DNA of 9,577 nt from an uncultured Clostridia bacterium (lineage in GTDB: Bacteria > Bacillota > Clostridia > Christensenellales > DTU072), in contig CAKQTC010000026.1 of NCBI GenBank assembly GCA_934274515.1, positions 1-9,577 on the forward strand. The letters run 5' to 3'. The notes below the pieces were generated by a model that was not told where the DNA came from, did not search any database, and saw nothing but the letters and a program-made list of their open reading frames with translations. The stretch's first letter is position 1, and every line of letters begins with the position of its first letter. Shown one piece after another: positions 6,592 through 9,577 of the stretch. The translations under genes and the position numbers were made by a program.

Positions 6592-6696
6592 ATGATGATG
6601 GTTAATAAAAGAATCGGCGTGTGTATATGTATATCGCTACTTCTCTCTGCTGTGGCTACGATTATAATAGGAACGAAAATTTGTGCGGGGGGGTAA
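6592..6696 (+). CDS. N-terminal membrane-anchor fragment of the AlgJ-like gene, out of frame in this copy
   Basis: Three consecutive ATGs (6592, 6595, 6598) open a 34-codon frame. Its peptide has a basic start (VNKR) then about 18 hydrophobic residues (IGVCICISLLLSAVATIII) then GTKICAGG and a TAA at 6694. This is a typical uncleaved signal anchor, exactly what the adjacent periplasmic acetyltransferase lacks in its own frame. GGGGGA (6580-6585) about six bases upstream is a modest ribosome site. The frame ends inside or right after the G7 run (6687-6693); one more G fuses AGG to VTVSFSLITPV of the body frame without a gap. I infer this is the genuine 5' end of the next gene, currently switched off or misread. 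Confidence 0.72.
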   Translation: MMMVNKRIGVCICISLLLSAVATIIIGTKICAGG

Positions 6697-8294
6697 CGGT
6701 TAGTTTTTCTTTAATAACACCGGTACCTACGGATTATCAGCTGTTTTGGTCCAATGACAGGCATGGATTTCATGAGAAAGATCCTATCCATGTCAATGGG
6801 AAAGATTCTATGCAGCCTGAGATATTGACTTTCTTCGTAAAAAATGAGAAGGTGCAGCAGCTGCGTTTGGATTTAGGAAATAGAATAGTAAAGGCGCCCT
6901 ACGTAATACAGGATCTTCAGATCAATGGGAAATCGATCGTATTGCATGGGGAGAGTCAGCTGCAGACCCATGATGTCAAGCTGGCAGAAGAAGAAAATGG
7001 ATGTAAAGTGTGGATCACAGGGCGTAACCCGTACTTGGTCTTTTGCGGGAGTGACGTTTCGGCATCACCCCAAAGGACGTATGACGTGCTTCTTCTGGCA
7101 GCTGTTTTCATCATGGGTCTTATTGTGTCTTATGGGCTCCTGCATTGGCTGACAACTTTTTATTCGGGCGCGGGGTTCGCGCATCGGCTGCAGGTGTCAT
7201 TTCTGATTCTTTTCGCGGTTTGTCTGTTCTATCCTGTCGCAGGTTTGCGTCCGGCGGGGAATATAGATAGTTCAGAAAATCGAAATCCAAATCCACGTCC
7301 TCATATCAAAGTTAATGGGGGTTGGAATGCGTCTTTCAGCAGGCAATTTGAAGATTGGTATAACGATATTTTCGGCGGGCGGAAACAGCTGATTCGAATG
7401 CATGAAAAGGTGGAAGTACTGCTTCATCCAGGAGAGTTTGAAAACAGTCAGGCTTTTCTTGGAAAGGATCACTGGCTGTTTTACAAAGGAGATAACTCGG
7501 TCGGTTTATATCAGAATCGCTTTTTGTTTTCGCAGGATGATGCACGAAAGGCAGAAGCCAATTATCAAAGTCAGAAAGAGTGGCTTTCGCGAAATGGGGC
7601 GGATTTCTATGTCATGGTGGCGCCGAATAAAGCCGATGTGTATGGCGAATTTTATAAAAAGAGTGTCATGAAGGCGTCGCAGAAAGATCGTGTACAGCTG
7701 CTGGCGGAGCAGGTCAGTTTCCCCATCGTGTATCCGCTGGAGCAGCTGCTGGAAGAGAAAAAGCATGGATTGACGTATTACAAAAATGATACGCATTGGA
7801 GTGATCTGGGAGCTTATCAGGGCTATTTGGCTTTGATGAAGGTGGTGACAGAAGAGCATCCGGATGTGCCGGTTTTACAACCGGAAAATATGGTGTATAA
7901 GGAAATGCGGCATGTCGGGGGAGATCTGAGTCAAATGCTAAGCCTTAATGATAAAGGCTGGTATACAGAGGTCTATCAGAAGCCAATGCCGAAAAATGGC
8001 TTTCACTATGAGGTGGTAGAAGAGAAAAAGAGACCTTCCGGGCAAGCGTACTTCATTCGCACGAAAAACGCAGGGAAGCCGTATAAAGTTATCGTTTTCC
8101 GGGATTCATTTTCTACCGCGCTTCTGCCTTATTTGTCAGAAACGTTCGGTGAGGTTGTTTATATTTGGGACCATCATTTGAATCCGTACAGCTCGCTGGT
8201 CCGTGATGAAAAGCCGCAAATCGTGATTCATGAGATGGTTAGCCGTTTCTCGGATTCATTGCTCAAAGAGACGCCGGATTGGAGGGATGAATAA
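6621..8294 (+). CDS. AlgJ/AlgX/DHHW-like SGNH-fold polysaccharide O-acetyltransferase (body frame)
   Basis: Periplasmic or outer-face acetyl transfer to a surface polysaccharide, receiving acetyl groups from the MBOAT partner encoded next. In this 557-residue frame (opened formally by GTG 6621) residues 25-150 form a beta-rich domain, 155-175 and 188-205 are membrane helices, then a SENRNPNP-type linker (218-225), FEDWYNDIFGGRKQLI (243-258), GKDHWLFYKGD (281-291) and the catalytic signature DTHW (390-393) plus RDSF (494-497), the Asp/His/Ser triad of the AlgJ/AlgX family (Asp390, His392, Ser496). The first 22 residues from GTG 6621 look non-coding (CCGYDYNRNENLC); the real start is probably 6592 in another frame, joined at the G7 run. 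The stop overlaps the next ATG (TAATG), so translation is coupled. A start at a lower internal site would lack the first anchor. Confidence 0.85.
   Translation: MYMYIATSLCCGYDYNRNENLCGGVTVSFSLITPVPTDYQLFWSNDRHGFHEKDPIHVNGKDSMQPEILTFFVKNEKVQQLRLDLGNRIVKAPYVIQDLQINGKSIVLHGESQLQTHDVKLAEEENGCKVWITGRNPYLVFCGSDVSASPQRTYDVLLLAAVFIMGLIVSYGLLHWLTTFYSGAGFAHRLQVSFLILFAVCLFYPVAGLRPAGNIDSSENRNPNPRPHIKVNGGWNASFSRQFEDWYNDIFGGRKQLIRMHEKVEVLLHPGEFENSQAFLGKDHWLFYKGDNSVGLYQNRFLFSQDDARKAEANYQSQKEWLSRNGADFYVMVAPNKADVYGEFYKKSVMKASQKDRVQLLAEQVSFPIVYPLEQLLEEKKHGLTYYKNDTHWSDLGAYQGYLALMKVVTEEHPDVPVLQPENMVYKEMRHVGGDLSQMLSLNDKGWYTEVYQKPMPKNGFHYEVVEEKKRPSGQAYFIRTKNAGKPYKVIVFRDSFSTALLPYLSETFGEVVYIWDHHLNPYSSLVRDEKPQIVIHEMVSRFSDSLLKETPDWRDE
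6687..6693 (+). repeat. G7 homopolymer at a frame junction (candidate contingency tract)
   Basis: Seven consecutive G bases at the only point where the anchor frame (phase of 6592) and the body frame (phase of 6621) can be joined. With seven G the anchor frame reads GCG GGG GGG TAA. With eight G, or five, it reads through into GTA ACG GTT of the body. This is how slipped-strand mispairing tracts control translation in other bacteria. Confidence 0.75.
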
Positions 8295-9577
8295 TGCTTT
8301 TTAGCTCCAGTGTATTCTTATTTTTATTTTTGCCTCTTCTGCTTCTGGGGTGTCTGATACTCAGGCGTTCATTACGATTGTGGTTGCTTTTATTTGCCAG
8401 TCTTTTTTTCTACGCATGGGGAGAGCCGCGCTATGTGGCGGTCATGCTCATCGTGTGCAGCGTGTCTTATGCCGGTGCACTGGCTGTCAGCTGTTCTCCT
8501 TCCTTGTGGGGGAAGAGACTGGCTCTGGCGGGGAGTCTGTCTATCGACCTGTGCATTTTGGGGTATTTCAAGTATTTTGACTTCCTCCTGCAAAATGTAA
8601 ATGCTTTGATGCATACGACATTCGCTCTGAAGCATATCGCGCTCCCCATCGGTATTTCTTTTTTTACCTTTCAGGCCATCTCTTATGTGGTGGATGTTTA
8701 CCGGGGGACGGCGAAGCCCCAGAAGAATTTAGCGAGGTTGGTATTGTATATCAGTTTCTTTCCCCAACTCATTGCTGGGCCGATCGTCAAGTATCATGAT
8801 GTCGAAAGGGATCTGGAAAATAATCAGATTCACTTTGATGATGTGGTATACGGCATGGAACGCTTTATCGTAGGACTTGCTAAAAAGGTCCTCCTGGCAA
8901 ATCCTTTGGGAGCTGTAGCTGACCCGATTTTTCAGGCGGGGTATCATAGTGCTGATTTCTCGATCGCATGGTTGGGGGCGATTGCGTATTCCTTGCAGCT
9001 CTATTTTGATTTTTCTGGATATTCGGATATGGCGATAGGGCTTGGTCGTATGTTCGGATTTCACTTTCTGGAAAATTTTAATTATCCGTATATTTCTAAA
9101 AGTATCACGGAATTTTGGCGGCGCTGGCATATATCTCTTGGCTCCTGGTTTAAAGAGTACGTGTATATTCCGCTGGGCGGCAATCGAAAAGGACGCTATA
9201 GGACTTACTTGAATCTGGGCATCGTATTTCTTTTGACTGGTATATGGCATGGCGCGAATTGGACTTTCATCCTGTGGGGCATCTGGCATGGCTTATTCAT
9301 CATTATGGAAAGGTTTCTGGGGCTTGGAAAGGATGACGGGAATGGGCGGCTGCTTTGGCTGCGACAAGGATATACGATACTGGCTTTTGTCATTGGCTGG
9401 ACAATGTTCCGTGCGGAAACCGTACAGGAGGGTATCGGGTTTATTGAGACCATGTTCCTCTTCCGCATACCGCCGCTATCTATGCCGTTTACTTTGGACT
9501 ATTATCTCAGTATGAAGTCGGTCCTGGTCCTTGCGCTGGCCGTCATTTTCAGTACGCCATGGGCGATGCAGGCGGGA
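8294..9577 (+). CDS. MBOAT-family O-acyltransferase, AlgI-like (3'-truncated)
   Basis: Multi-pass membrane enzyme that moves acetyl groups from the cytoplasm to the AlgJ/AlgX-type partner for polysaccharide O-acetylation. 428 codons are visible with no stop; the family usually has about 460-480 residues, so roughly 40 are missing. Signatures: LPIGISFFTFQAISY (117-131), FPQLIAGPIVKY (156-167), YFDFSGYSDMAIGLGRMFGF (237-256), EFWRRWHISLGSWFKEYVYIPLGGNRKG (273-300) and LTGIWHGANWTFILWGIWHG (314-333) with the conserved MBOAT histidine His319. ATG 8294 overlaps the stop of the preceding gene by one base, with GGAGGG (8281-8286) seven bases upstream: tight translational coupling. Assignment to acetyl transfer on a surface glycan follows from the AlgJ-like partner. 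A D-alanyl transfer role (DltB) is less likely since no dlt genes are near. Confidence 0.93.
   Translation, partial: MLFSSSVFLFLFLPLLLLGCLILRRSLRLWLLLFASLFFYAWGEPRYVAVMLIVCSVSYAGALAVSCSPSLWGKRLALAGSLSIDLCILGYFKYFDFLLQNVNALMHTTFALKHIALPIGISFFTFQAISYVVDVYRGTAKPQKNLARLVLYISFFPQLIAGPIVKYHDVERDLENNQIHFDDVVYGMERFIVGLAKKVLLANPLGAVADPIFQAGYHSADFSIAWLGAIAYSLQLYFDFSGYSDMAIGLGRMFGFHFLENFNYPYISKSITEFWRRWHISLGSWFKEYVYIPLGGNRKGRYRTYLNLGIVFLLTGIWHGANWTFILWGIWHGLFIIMERFLGLGKDDGNGRLLWLRQGYTILAFVIGWTMFRAETVQEGIGFIETMFLFRIPPLSMPFTLDYYLSMKSVLVLALAVIFSTPWAMQAG

Noticed and set aside
6621..6686. GTG 6621 as the true start of the AlgJ-like protein
   Set aside because: The first 22 residues have no anchor or domain character, while the overlapping frame from 6592 encodes a perfect signal anchor that meets the body at the G run.
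8729..9289. 186-codon minus-strand open frame in the MBOAT gene
   Set aside because: The plus strand is open throughout and carries all MBOAT signatures; this is a shadow.

Overview
The window looks like a cell-surface polysaccharide (O-antigen or capsule type) locus from a moderate-GC anaerobic bacterium. Genes use strong AGGAGG-type ribosome binding sites, and a polyferredoxin/F420-dehydrogenase-like enzyme is present. The Wzx and dTDP-rhamnose genes would fit a diderm Firmicute of the Negativicutes (Selenomonas, Dialister or Megasphaera-like). That placement is inference from style and gene content, not from a marker gene. All genes but one are on the + strand.

Left part (1-2338): the 3' portion of a Wzx-type polysaccharide flippase, then, one base after its stop, an iron-sulfur protein with a 2x[4Fe-4S] head and an F420-dehydrogenase beta-type body. 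The middle of this second gene is clearly more AT-rich than its flanks. A strong intrinsic terminator (2384-2428) closes the unit.

Middle left (2339-3444): a roughly 1.1 kb intergenic zone. It holds one convincing but very small minus-strand gene (52 aa, basic, with a perfect Shine-Dalgarno and two overlapping sigma-70-like promoters). It also holds a possible short speD-like remnant and an extended -10 promoter pointing at the next operon.

Middle (3445-6416): rfbB, rfbD and rfbC, encoding three of the four dTDP-L-rhamnose enzymes. rfbA is not in the window. rfbB and rfbD are separated by a roughly 208 bp palindromic element with 45 nt imperfect terminal inverted repeats and nested hairpins. 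rfbD and rfbC are separated by a hairpin with a U tract.

Right part (6417-9577): a short array of GAGACTAG-type repeats, then a translationally coupled pair for polysaccharide O-acetylation: an AlgJ/AlgX/DHHW-like SGNH acetyltransferase and an AlgI-like MBOAT that runs off the window. The AlgJ-like gene is the most interesting point. An N-terminal start with a good membrane anchor (6592 onward) is out of frame with the body, and the two frames meet exactly at a run of seven G (6687-6693). A run of eight G would join them into one complete membrane-anchored protein. This is the signature of a slipped-strand, phase-variable contingency locus, so O-acetylation of the surface glycan may be switched ON or OFF. 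A sequencing error in the homopolymer is the main alternative.

Together the genes would make a rhamnose-containing glycan precursor, export it (Wzx) and acetylate it at the membrane (MBOAT plus AlgJ-like protein).
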